A stretch of 64,000 nt of DNA, from assembly GCA_963691705.1 (NCBI GenBank), contig OY829539.1, positions 22,490,407 to 22,554,406 of the forward strand, written 5' to 3'. Source of the stretch: Viola odorata. Its lineage: Eukaryota > Streptophyta > Magnoliopsida > Malpighiales > Violaceae. Each line of letters starts with the position of its first letter. The stretch's first letter is position 1. The notes under the pieces are model-generated. The model saw nothing but the letters and a program-made list of their open reading frames with translations, had not been told where the DNA came from and ran no database searches. Below, in pieces: positions 34,984-45,861 of this stretch. The translations under genes were made by a program, and so were the position numbers.

Positions 34984-35550
34984 CTAGCAACAAATAATAA
35001 ACCAGAAAATAATACAAACCAGACATATACATATCATTTTTACTACCTTATATACTTGATTGACTACCTCTTTCACACACCTAAGCTCATCTAACATACT
35101 TTTTTCACTACCAATGCTTATATCACCCCTCCTTCCTTCATTCTCAAGTGCTACCCTTGCAATTTCAGCTTCTAAATCTGCATTTCTTTCTGCCAACTCT
35201 TTCTCACGATCCCTCAACTCCATTATCACTTCACGACTCCAACCTGTTACTGGTTTATCACCCCAAAGGAAGAAGCCACAACCACCATACTCATCTAGTC
35301 CAGCACACTTGTAGAAACGCTGACCTGGGTGTTTGTCAGTCCAGGATATCCATCTCGGTGCCTTCAACCCACACTTGCAGAAGATTGGCGGCTCGTAATC
35401 CAAGATTGGTTTTTGCTTCCCAAGTGACGTCAACACTCTATTGCGTCTGCATTCACGGCGTTGACTGCTAGAGATCGAGGATGAAGAGTTTATTGACATC
35501 CTACTGAAATCCAAAAGAGATTCTTTCAAAAAAACAGTTTGTAACAACAT
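34984..35550 (-). CDS. GRF zinc-finger / coiled-coil / TM protein in the MULE
   Basis: Undamaged 188-codon frame, start at 35548-35550 (second Met at 35499, before a Ser-rich stretch, is also possible). Residues ~57-100 form a GRF zinc finger (CKCGLKAPRW, GQRFYKCAG, GGCGFFLWGD). Residues ~110-140 are a charged coiled coil (LRDREKELAERNADLEAEIARVALE), and the C-terminus is a hydrophobic Cys/Ile-rich segment (CICLVCIIFWFIICC) like a membrane anchor. GRF fingers bind nucleic acid in several repair enzymes. Small plant proteins of this make-up (At4g04775-like) are numerous. It lies inside the MULE, convergent with the transposase, ending about 345 bp from its stop. Role in transposition is not known; it could be an accessory protein or a captured gene. 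Confidence 0.8.
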   Translation of the reverse strand: MLLQTVFLKESLLDFSRMSINSSSSISSSQRRECRRNRVLTSLGKQKPILDYEPPIFCKCGLKAPRWISWTDKHPGQRFYKCAGLDEYGGCGFFLWGDKPVTGWSREVIMELRDREKELAERNADLEAEIARVALENEGRRGDISIGSEKSMLDELRCVKEVVNQVYKVVKMICICLVCIIFWFIICC

Positions 35551-35559
35551 TTTGGCATA

Positions 35560-36395
35560 TAAATGGAGCCTAAACTCAACCCAAAATCAGCAGCATTTTG
35601 GCATATAAATGGAGCCTAAATTCAACCCGAAATCAGCATTTTACCATCTAATTCAACACAAAATTAGCAACTTTTTGACAGCAAAATGAGCATGAAAAAT
35701 CAACAACATTTTACCATCTAATTCAACCCAAAATCAGCAGCATTTCGACAGTAAACGAGCATGAATTCGACACAAAAAAAACAGCATTTCGACTTATAAA
35801 TTGACCCTAAATTCAACCCGAAATCAGCATCTAATTCAACCCAAAATCAGCATCTAAATCAACATTTTACCATCTAATTCATGGCGAGAAAAAGTCTCCG
35901 TCAAGCATTATGTTCAATAGAGAGTGAGAAAGAAGGAATGCACCAATTTATAAGGACATATTATTAGATAGTAAGTGGTACAAATTTAAAACTAAGAGTT
36001 ATATTCTAGGACTGAAAAAGGTAAAAACCAAACAACATTGCACACTGAACCTGCGATCAAATGGAAAAAAATGATCCATCACTAATATAAAGTACCTATG
36101 TTATTTTATCATAATATGACTGGACACTAAATACCAGTAATAACCAACACTGGTTTCTAAAGATGATCCAGAAAAGAAAAACATGCATGCTTTCCACAAA
36201 ATTATATCATGTTCGACATAGCCCTCAAATCAAAACAAAAGTTCAACCTCACACAAATTAACCTCACTACATTTCCTAGACCAAGTACGTGAATCAATCC
36301 TCACCAGTCACCATGCATCTCAAATTTTAGTTCCCATCGAGCCACATTTCTGACGTTGTAATGAAGATTCTAGATATGCTGAGACTTGAGACACA
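35560..36395 (-). repeat. Inner right inverted-repeat region of the MULE
   Basis: Multiple copies of AATCAGCA...TTCAACCC-type sequence, the inverse of the diverged repeats left of the transposase start (31600-31760). From 35880 to 36395 I see no gene. Confidence 0.6.
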
Positions 36396-37241
36396 ATTTA
36401 GCATCAGTATATTACCTAATTAATTAATTAGCCAAAAATCAGTATATTACCTAATTAATTAATTAGCATCAGTATATTACCTAATTAATTAATTAGCATC
36501 AGTATATTACCTAATTAATTAATTAGCCAAAAATCAGCATATTACCTAATTAATTAATTAGCCAAAAATCAGTATATTACCTAATTAATTAATTAGCATC
36601 AGCATATTACCTAATTAATTAATTAGCCAAAAATCAGCATATTACCTAATTAATTAATTAGCCAAAAAATGTTATTACTTAATCAGCATATTACCTAATT
36701 AATTAATTAGCCAAAAATCAGTATATTACCTAAGTTAATTAATTAGCCAACTTAATTACCACCTAATTAATTTGGCCAAAAAATTGGTGGCGGCTCCTCA
36801 TCCATTTACCACCTAATTAATGAAGCTCCCTCCTCTACGCTCCTCTAAGCAATACAGAAAAAAAACCATACATGCGTGTCGGATTTGGTCCCGGTAGCCG
36901 TCGGATTTGGTGGTGCTGTAGGATTTGGTGGTGGATGCGAGTCGGATTTGGTGGTGCTGTGGGATTTGGTGGCGGATGCGAGTCCGATCTGGTGGCGGCG
37001 GCTGTTGGATTAGGCGTGGGTATTTAGGTTGAAAGAGGGAGTGAAAGAGGGAGAGGAAGAAAGGGCATGAAGCTGGCTGCGTGATGCGTCGAGGAAGAAA
37101 GGAAATTAATTGATTCAAATTTCAGATTGAAACGACATCAGAGGAGCTTCCATTTTTTATTAATATTTTTAATGACATGGCACTAGCCACGTCCTTCAAC
37201 CTGTTTCAACCTAGCTCGTTTCAACCTGGATAGCATTTCCC
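36395..37241 (-). repeat. Right terminal inverted repeat of the MULE
   Basis: Begins with an array of CATATTACCTAATTAATTAA and ends CCTGGATAGCATTTCCC. It is the inverse of the left TIR, followed by TSD TTAGGTTTG. Confidence 0.88.
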
Positions 37242-38743
37242 TTAGGTTTGATAACCAAATGCAGTTATTTAGCATATGGTTTTCCTTAGAATTATTGGTT
37301 TATTTATTTCATTATTGTTAGTGTCGGCGACACGTTTCAGCAGTTGGAGCTATTTGATTTTGATCATATCCATTTTTATTCATCTATTGGAAGCCGAGTT
37401 GTTATTTTGTATGGAGCTCTTGGAACTGATTATTTTAGGCAGTTTCATACAACATTGGTTGAAGCTGCCAAAAAGGTCTAACTCTTGTGATGTTTTCTTT
37501 GATCTCTACTCTTATTGAATGTACTGTTGTGCATCATGAATGTGACCAATCTTAGTGCTAGTCATTGCAATCTTACTATAGAGAGTAAAAGGATATTTTG
37601 TTAGGGTGCAGTTGCTCAATTTCCTAGTAGATAACTTGGGGAAAGAAGTGTATAACCTATGCCATTAGGAGAATCAACAATTTCTTGGGTGTTAATGGTA
37701 ATCTCCATTCACCTCTCTGCTTTTATGGTGTTATGCCATCACAAGATGTCATACCGTTTCAAAAGGAAAAGAGGAAAAAATGTGAGATGCATTTATTGTC
37801 CTTTTATACCTCTGTAGCTTATAAGCCGACTCGAGAAATTGCAACCCCAATATATATACATGCTTAGACCTATTTTTCCTGCTGGGTATGAAGAAAAATA
37901 TGCTTATGGTGTTTATCCCATCATAAGATGTGATACATGTTTTTAGTGCTATTTATGCATCTGTTGCTTATAAGCTCGAACAAAAATTTACAGGGCCTTA
38001 TAACTTACGTGGTTAGACCTGTTTTACCCTCTGGATGTGAAGTTAAAGCTGGCCATTGTGGTGCCATTGGTGCAAAAGAGTCCTTAAATTTGGGTGGTTA
38101 TGGTGTAGAACTTGCTTTGAAGAACATGGAATACAAGGCAATGGATGATAGTGCAATAAAGAAAGGTTAGAATGCCAGTTCTTGCTTTGCCTCTGTTTTC
38201 AAATTTTGAAACTGAAGCTTCTTTTAGCTGCTCTAGTGTTCTTGTTGGAGTGAGCTTTTTTGTACTCCGGTGTGTTCTTTTCCAGAATTTTCACCTAGAA
38301 AAGCATCTTAGTTTCTTTCTATTCAAGTACTAGCACAGTGCTACCAACATTTTCGTGCATTGTTTGTATGTGATTTTATCGTGAGGGGTTTCTATTGGGT
38401 CTATTGTGTCTTGGTAAGGAATGGTATTTTATTTTTATGTATAGATTTTAACTGCAATACCTATATGCAAGATCAAAAGTGGAATCTTGCTTGCTCTGAC
38501 AAGCGCTGATGTTACCTTTTCCTTTCTGTGTTGAACTGAAATCTTTGAAATTTTAGATGCTAAAAAACATGGTTTCAACGCAAAAAAGTTTATCTTAATC
38601 TAAGTATGTTACTAAGAGTGGCTTTCCCTTAGCTAGTGGATCCAAATACATTTTCTGGTGGTACTTAAATTGATTAGGTTGAAAATACTACTGATGGATG
38701 GTTAAATTTGCATTAATGCAAGTGTTTATGTTTAGCACACTAG

Positions 38744-39713
38744 GGTAGCATTTGGTTCACGGAATGTTACTTTCCCCCTTGGAATCACTCTTCCGGGAGA
38801 GTGATACCCAAGAGAGTGATTGAGGGGAATGTTAGTTTTTTGTGTTTGGTTGGAATTTAAGATTTTCGAAAAAGTAACATTATTGTGTTTGTTTGGTACT
38901 TGGGAATCCTCAAGGAAAGTAAAAAAAATGACAACTTTATCCTTTTCTATATTTGTATCTTTGTTATCTTGTTAGGTGTCTAATTATTCTTTTCTGTATA
39001 TATTGTGCTACACAGATTCCTCTAAACACGTTAAACTTTCTCTCTATTTAATTGTCTATCTTTCAACAATCAAAATATCAAATGAGTTTACTCTATGACT
39101 ATGGCTTTTTGTAGGTTAAAGATCATGATAAATGACATAACCTTCGTATTAGAGTCCTTGAAAATTATAGCAAAGTATGACACATATTGTTCTAGCAATG
39201 CAAAAAAATATAACTTACAACAATAGACAAGTCTAGGATTGGAATTTCTGGGATGATTTGTTCCCGTTCCTAATCGTATTTTCTTCTACCTATTATTATT
39301 TACATCATTACTATGTAATTTTGATGTGATTATTATAATTTTGATGTAATTAAATAAGTTTATGTATTTATTATAATTTGTATGTAATTAATTATAATTT
39401 GTGTAATTAATATAATTTGGCGAAGTTTTTGAAAATAGAGAATGAAGAAGACGCTTTATTAGGTTATTTTTTATAATTAGTTTCAGACAAATATGTCATT
39501 TAACAAAAAAATTAACTTTCCCTGTAGGGGGAATCACTCTCCCCACCCCATAGCTAAGGAATCACTTTCCCCCATTTTTGGGAAAGTCAAGGCGGTCAAG
39601 GAAAGTTAGATTCTGGGGGAAAGTGATTCCTTGTCGCAACCAAACGCAATAAAGCTCGGAATCTCAGATTCCTGAGTCACTTTCCTCCCTGATTCCGCCA
39701 ACCAAACGCTACC
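38744..39713. mobile_element. Non-autonomous DNA element with GGTAGC ends, 970 bp
   Basis: The ends GGTAGCATTTGGTT and inverted AACCAAACGCTACC are flanked by TAG (38741-38743 and 39714-39716). Inverted sub-motifs (GGAATCACTCT..., GGGGGAAAGTGATTCC) recur inside. The 3-bp target fits PIF/Harbinger, but TAG is not the usual TWA, so the superfamily is tentative. No ORF. It lies in a UGGT-fragment intron. Confidence 0.65.
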
Positions 39714-41170
39714 TAGATGTCTTTCCCAACTTTCTTTTAGGTTCACATGCTTTAGTACCTTTGTCATCTAAGTATTTAATCTAATAATTAAAGTATGAGG
39801 TTTGGATTGCAGGTGTCACTCTTGAAGATCCAAGGACTGAAGATCTTAGCCAAGAAGTTAGAGGGTTTATTTTTTTCCAAAATACTGGTTTGTTATCCAA
39901 TATCTTTCTTGTTTTATTCTTTTAGATGTTTGTATTATCTAACATACGTAATGATTGCTCTTGGCATGATAAGCTATCTTTTGTAGTTGTTGCTTTTGTT
40001 ATTTTACTGTTGTCCTCGTCTCCTAGTTTGTATGTTTATTTGTACTTTATCTTTACCTTAGTATTTATTCTATTGGAGTTCTTTCTTCTCCTAACTATGT
40101 TTTGTGCCATCACAGTTAGAGTTTAGAGGAAAGTCATGTTGATTAAAATTGAACTCAACTAGAACTAAAAGTACCAAAAGGTGTATTCAAATTCTAAATC
40201 ATTTTGTCTCAGAAGGTCCTCATGTGGTATTCTCGGGCCAGCATGGAGATACAGATAAGTCACTTCCAAATGAAAAATTGTGTTCTTGTTGGCTCTGTAA
40301 TCTTACCACGCAAAAGAAGGAAAGAACGCAGTGAAACAGTTTTAATTCGCAAAATAAAGTATAGAGTTTCTAAACTTATCCAGTATTGTTGATGTGTCAG
40401 TTTTAAAAATTTATGGTTGAACACATATATGTCTTGTCTTGATCTTTCTGCGATAGCGTAGTCTGTTTCAGTAGCTGGGTATATGTTTAGTTTGGTTCAT
40501 GGTAGGATGAGTCTGAACATATTTTACTTCTCAGTTACTTATAAGTTTTCTTGATTGTTTTAGAGAAAATTGTGTGAGAAACTTGTGGTTGCTTGAGAGA
40601 AAAAAAGGTGAAGTCACTGGAAAAAATTGCAAAAGTCTTGAATTTTATTGTTTGTAAAGGTCCTTAATACCCTGAACTCAGGTATAGTTGCCATACTTTA
40701 ACATGACATTACGAAGGAGGTTCTAAGAAGAGTGAGATGACTTTTGTGGCGTGCTTTAGAGCTACTAACTTGGTTGGTGTTCTAGTGCTCCAGGTGTCTT
40801 TCATTCTCTTTTTTCTTGTTGGTTATCATGATATACAACTTGTTTACTTTATGCTTTCCATTGAATTGAAAATTGCTTACACTTTGATGCCAAAATTTGG
40901 ATAGTTGATTTTTTTTGTCATCTATCCGTAGAAACGGGAACCATGCTTCCCCTAGAAATTAATGACAATTATGTTGAAATGCTCATCTGATTGTCACATT
41001 TTACCTACTGACTGCAAGGATCATGTCTTTTTATGGTTCCTTATGCAGGAGCAAAGACCTGAGCTTACGTCTGAGATTATGACCTTTAGAGACCATCTAT
41101 TGTCATCATCAATATTAGATACGCTTGATGTGTGGGAACTAAAAGGTATATATGAAGAGGCTATATTTTA

Positions 41171-41425
41171 CTCCCTCCTTCCCATTAAATGTCGTTTTAG
41201 CTTTTGCTTTTACTGTTTCGGAACGTATCTTAAGACGGCCGGAACAGTCACTATTTGAGACAATTTTGCTCCGAATTTTTTCTCAGAAGTACGTTAATCC
41301 TTAACGTACGTTCGAAAAAAAGTACGGAATTTTTTGGGGTCAAATAGTGCCTCATCCGACCTCTTCGATATACGTTCCCTACTGAATATTGGGATGTGAG
41401 AAAGACTAATTGGGGAAGGAGGGAG
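41171..41425. mobile_element. Stowaway-type MITE, 255 bp
   Basis: CTCCCTCCTTCCC...GGGAAGGAGGGAG flanked by TA on each side. The centre holds ACGTTAATCCTTAACGTACG, shared with the MITE at 48219. It lies in a UGGT-fragment intron. Confidence 0.85.
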
Positions 41426-42450
41426 TATCTTATAGTTAAGGCAGACTATCTTCTCATACAGTTTTCATCTTAACAGATTTAGGACATCAAACTGCACAAA
41501 GAATAGTTCAAGCCTCTGATCCTCTTCAGTCCATGCTGGAAATCAACCAAAATTTTCCTAGTGTAGTTTCTTCTTTGTCCCCCATGAAGGTAAATTGGTA
41601 TTACCATATTGTCATCTTATATATCTTTACTGGCTTATAAAAGATATTACTCCCAAACCAAACCTGTTTTATTGGTTATTGTGATATTATAACTGTGTAA
41701 CTATTGACATTCTGCAGCTCAACAATACAATTAAAGAAGAGATAATGTCGAGCCAACGTATGATCCCTCCTGGCAAGTCCTTAATGGATGTGAATGGTGC
41801 TTTAGTCAATATCGAGGATATTGACCTTTACCTGTAATGTGTCTATGCTCAATGAATCTATTCCCTTAAGATCATGTCTACTATGATTTTTTGTGTGTAT
41901 GAAGTTTATGTGAAAAAGTGAGAATTTTGGCATGTATACATAATTATATCATCATACCTAATGATGATATTGGTAAATACTCATAAAATCGCTATTGCCT
42001 TCTTTCCTTCTGAACAAATAAAATCCGGTAACTTAAATTTGAAACAAATGCGATTTTTTTAAAATAATTTCATACATCCATATACAACATGCACTGCATA
42101 TCGTCGTACAACTCTTGAATATGTTTAACAGTTGTAGCAAAATTGAAAGTCTTAACAATTTTATGGTAGAGTGGAGGGACTAGGGGTTTGTAACGAAGGG
42201 AAAGTGGTCTACTACTCTATGTCCATATTAGCTTTTAAGATGAAAAGAAAAAAGGTGTGCAGTGCGCTAAAAGTAATGGGCCATATTGGTTATTATCACT
42301 CCTATACATCAACCCCGATTATAACTTACCAAACAGCTGTTACATGTTTGAATACTACTGTCTTGTGTCACTTGCAACAGCCTACAACGACTGTAATTTA
42401 AACCACGGTCATTATCGCTCATTCCTGTCATGTAGTTGTGTCCTGTCCAA

Positions 42451-42644
42451 TAGGGATGGCAATTCCGCCCGTGGATATGGATATATCCGCTCAATACCCG
42501 CAATTATGAGTGGATATTACTCACATATTATGGGTATTTCGCAGGTATGAATATGCCCGCATCCACAAAGTGTGGGTATGGATAGTGCTTACCCGCTCCA
42601 TTACCCGCACTAAATACCCACAATATATATATATAATTAATTTA

Positions 42645-42692
<48 letters not shown>

Positions 42693-43406
42693 GCTCTCTG
42701 TTTATGCTGCCTTCATTTTTTAGTTTATGCTCTCTCTTATCTTTCTGGCCTTGCCTTTGAGCTGTTGTTGTAGTGGATGCAAACAACATATTTGGACATA
42801 ATTATTTTTCAGGTTCAAATTTTCAAGTTTTCTTGTTCCTTATCCTTACTACTACACTCTATTAAGTATTAACAACACAATCTAATTTAAAATTTAAAAA
42901 GATTCCATGGGTTGGAGTCAAGTGGTTCAATTCCAGGATATGATTTTTTTAACTCAAGATCTTTTAAATATAAAAAGTAATGAAATTGTTTCATTTTATT
43001 TTTAGTTAGACACCTGTAGAGATGACAATGAAGCAAGTTTAAAGTGGATGGGTCGAGTCCCTTCAACCTTATTAACCTTAATATTGGTCGTTTACCCGCA
43101 CTTGCATTTAAATGAAATGGGTTTATAGTAAGAATTATCATGTTGGATTAGTATATCGTATTATTGTGTGATATTGTTATTAAATTGATTGATTTTTTTT
43201 ATATATTAATTTGATTGAAATTTAAAATTCAACCAAATTTGCGGGTATCCGTGGGTATTCGCCGGTTATCCGCGGATATAATTGTTCTTCTCTTACCTGC
43301 TCCATATGGATGCGGATGCTGGTGCGGGTATGGATTACCCGCAAATTTACGGGTGCGGGTATGGATAGTCCTTACCCGCTCCATACCCGCCCAATTGCCA
43401 TCCCTA
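42451..43406. mobile_element. hAT-type non-autonomous element, 956 bp
   Basis: The ends TAGGGATGGCAATT and inverted AATTGCCATCCCTA are flanked by an 8-bp TSD CTGTCCAA (42443-42450 and 43407-43414), the hAT signature. Subterminal GCGGGTA/TACCCGC repeats occur on both sides, with an (AT)n run at about 42650-42690. No transposase. It lies in the last UGGT-fragment intron. Confidence 0.85.
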
Positions 43407-43542
43407 CTGTCCAACGACTGTGTTTGTATTGGTTGAGGGGATTTTCATCAGTCTTTTTACTGCTTACTTTATCTTTTTTCCTAGGTTGATTGACATGGTC
43501 CAGCAGGAATTATTGTTGGGTGATCAATTTTTAAAACTCAAG

Positions 43543-44699
43543 GTGAGTGGTGCTAGATTTCTCTTTATTAGACATGGGAAAAGTTAAAAAAATAAGACAT
43601 AGTTAATCAGCACAACTGTAGGTGAAGTACATCAACGTAATCTCACAAGTCTAAAGGGTCACTGTATTTAATTTGAGTTTTAGAGATGATTGTGATGGAT
43701 CATTCATACTGGTGAATAGGAAATGAATCTAAAGACACTGATGTATTATAAAAGACTGTGTAAATTAAAGAGCAGTTTAGAGGATAAGCGGATAGAATCA
43801 CCAGCTCTTGTCATGCATTTGTTCTTAGGATGGATTGATTATACTCCAGAATCTTTTTGTTGCACATTTATCCTCATGAAACGAGTCCAGGCATGGTTGT
43901 AGTGATTAGCTTGGTGCGAGGTACTCAAATCAAATCTAAGTTAGTCACTGACTCAAACATGCTAAGGTCTCTCATGGAGTTGGTGTATGGAGTGCCTTAA
44001 GAAATAATAGGGACCTACTCTTGGCTTTTCTACATTTATTCTCTTTAGAAATAAGAGTTATCCGTTCTCGGTATATTGCTATTTTCCTGTCATAGAATTT
44101 GTAAATCCTTTCTTAAATAATCGTATTTCTACCATGTAATATACTCTGGTGTTAGCACTAGTAATCTTGTCTCTGAAAGTATAATAACATTATTCGTATA
44201 TAATATTAATACGAGTTCAAAACCTTATTAGTACCTTCGTCAACAGCAAGACAATCAATGGGCTATATACTCATTAACAAAAAATATTTAATGTAAAATT
44301 AATTATTGGATTGAAAAAATAAATAGCAACTTTAATCATCTTGTAAATATTATACAAGACATAATATATTTATACAAAAATAATATACTCCCTCAATATC
44401 ATTATTATTTATTAAATATTTATCCACAAATTAACTAATATTCCCTCAATATTTTATTAAATATTTTTTTGAATTAAAATACGCAAATTAAGGAAATAAT
44501 TTTTTAACATTAAATAATCATTTTTCTCTTCCATATTAAAAAAATTAATCAATCAAAATCCATCTCTCTTATACATTCAAATAAATTAACTATAAACTAC
44601 TTAAAAAAACCGTAAAGAGCCATTTATTTGAAACTAAAAATCTCTCCCTAAGATATTATCTCATTTATTTGAAACCAAACATCTCTCCCTAAAATATTA
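43543..44699. other. AT-rich spacer, no gene seen
   Basis: No further UGGT exon and no other coding homology. An imperfect CTCCCTCAATAT near 44391 may be a decayed Stowaway end. Confidence 0.5.
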
Positions 44700-45861
44700 C
44701 TCCCTCCGTTCTTTTATACTTGTCGTTTTAGCCCAAAACTGCTGGTCTTTTTTAATTGACGCCTTTGGCAATTGTGCCCACTTACTTCGCGCTTTGACAA
44801 ATATACCCTCAAACGACTCGTCATTTCCAGCTTGTACAACGCGTCACACGGGGCAAAAGAAGGAAATAGAAAATGGAGTTGGGTGGATTTTAAATTTTGG
44901 GGAACATTGAGAATAAATTACTGACATCCATCTTCTCACTCTCTTCTTCATCTTTCTTCGTCTCCGACTCCCATCTTCTCCTTCTCTTCATCTTGCTTCA
45001 TCTTTCTTTCATCCACAACTCTCCCATCTTCTCCTTCCTTACCAACACCACCTCCTCCATGGCTGAGATCTAGAGATTTCTAGATCTAGATCTAGATTTA
45101 GAAGTGAGGATGACGATTCATATGGGTGGTATTGTTGTGGTTGCTGTGCTGGGTTGTTGTAGACGAGGAAGCACTGGTTTGATTGATTTTGGTTAATTCC
45201 TCATAAATTTTCTTACATTTGATGAGAAAATCATTTTTTTTTCTGGAATTTTTTTGTTTGTTTTTCTATTAATTTATTTTATCATTTTCTATCAATTTAT
45301 TTTAACAAATTAATTAGGTAGCTTTTATATGTCAATACCATCTTTTCGGAATTTTAATTATGATTTTTTGTGTTTTCAATAAATAAAATTGTTTTCAATA
45401 AATATCATCAATTTTGGAACTTTTCTGTTTTGCAGTAAGATGAGATGAATTTCTTTCTTTTTTTTATTTTTTCCTTCCTTGGTTTGATTGATTTTGATTA
45501 TGAATTCTCTTAATTAATTTGGTGTTTTTCATTAATTCGGTGTTTTTTTTGATGAATTTTCGGATTGATTTTAAGTTTGGTGATTTGAGGAGGATTATAA
45601 GAGGGATTTGTTTTGTCTGGGTAAAGGGAAGGGAAGGGAAGAAATTAAAGGAAAAAAAAGAGAAAAAAATCACAGGCTTTCAATTTTGGATGAGAAATGG
45701 AAGAGAGAGGAGGGAAAGGAACGAAAGAGGAAGAGGAAGGCAGGAGAGGAGGACGCGTGGTGTGGTCTGTGTGGCCCATAGACAGGTAGCAGACCTTCAC
45801 TGACAAATCCTTAATCTGTGTGAACCCTCCCTCCGTGTCAAATAAAAAAGAACGGAGGGAG
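44700..45861. mobile_element. Non-autonomous mariner-type element, 1162 bp
   Basis: CTCCCTCCGTTCTTTT... and inverted ...AAAAGAACGGAGGGAG, with TA on both sides (44698-44699, 45862-45863). Its subterminal sequence (TTGTCGTTTTAGCC, TTTAATTGACGCCTT) closely matches that of the mariner at 54558. No transposase frame. Short Lys/Arg-rich frames near 45520-45800 look incidental. Confidence 0.85.

Larger units (their letters stand above)
30723..37241 (+). mobile_element. Mutator-like element (FAR1-type MULE), 6.5 kb
   Basis: The ends are GGGAAATGCTATCCAGG and the inverted CCTGGATAGCATTTCCC, flanked by 9-bp TSDs TTACGTTTG (30714-30722) and TTAGGTTTG (37242-37250), which differ at one base. The inverted repeats are long: the outer ~420 bp match closely, and an inner array of GCTAATTAATTAATTAGGTA-type repeats (31150-31440, inverted at 36395-36740) continues the symmetry. 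It contains a FAR1/MULE transposase pseudogene (31876-34638, plus) and a convergent GRF-finger gene (34984-35550, minus). It inserted next to the UGGT fragment. Confidence 0.92.
37341..43542 (+). pseudogene. UGGT (EBS1-like) gene fragment, seven exons
   Basis: Exons at 37341-37475, 37994-38165, 39813-39887, 41049-41145, 41477-41589, 41718-41833 and 43485-43542 read as part of the N-terminal folding-sensor half of UDP-glucose:glycoprotein glucosyltransferase, the ER quality-control enzyme. Motifs: [109 protein letters not shown]. All introns look GT...AG and the phases chain. One extra T in the T-run of exon 39813-39887 shifts the frame. Start, earlier exons and the C-terminal catalytic half are missing: similarity begins just right of the MULE and ends at 43542. 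Three small DNA elements lie in its introns. A partial gene copy, not functional. Confidence 0.9.

Noticed and set aside
42257..42550. Small frame overlapping the hAT left end
   Set aside because: Crosses the element boundary and has no homology; chance.
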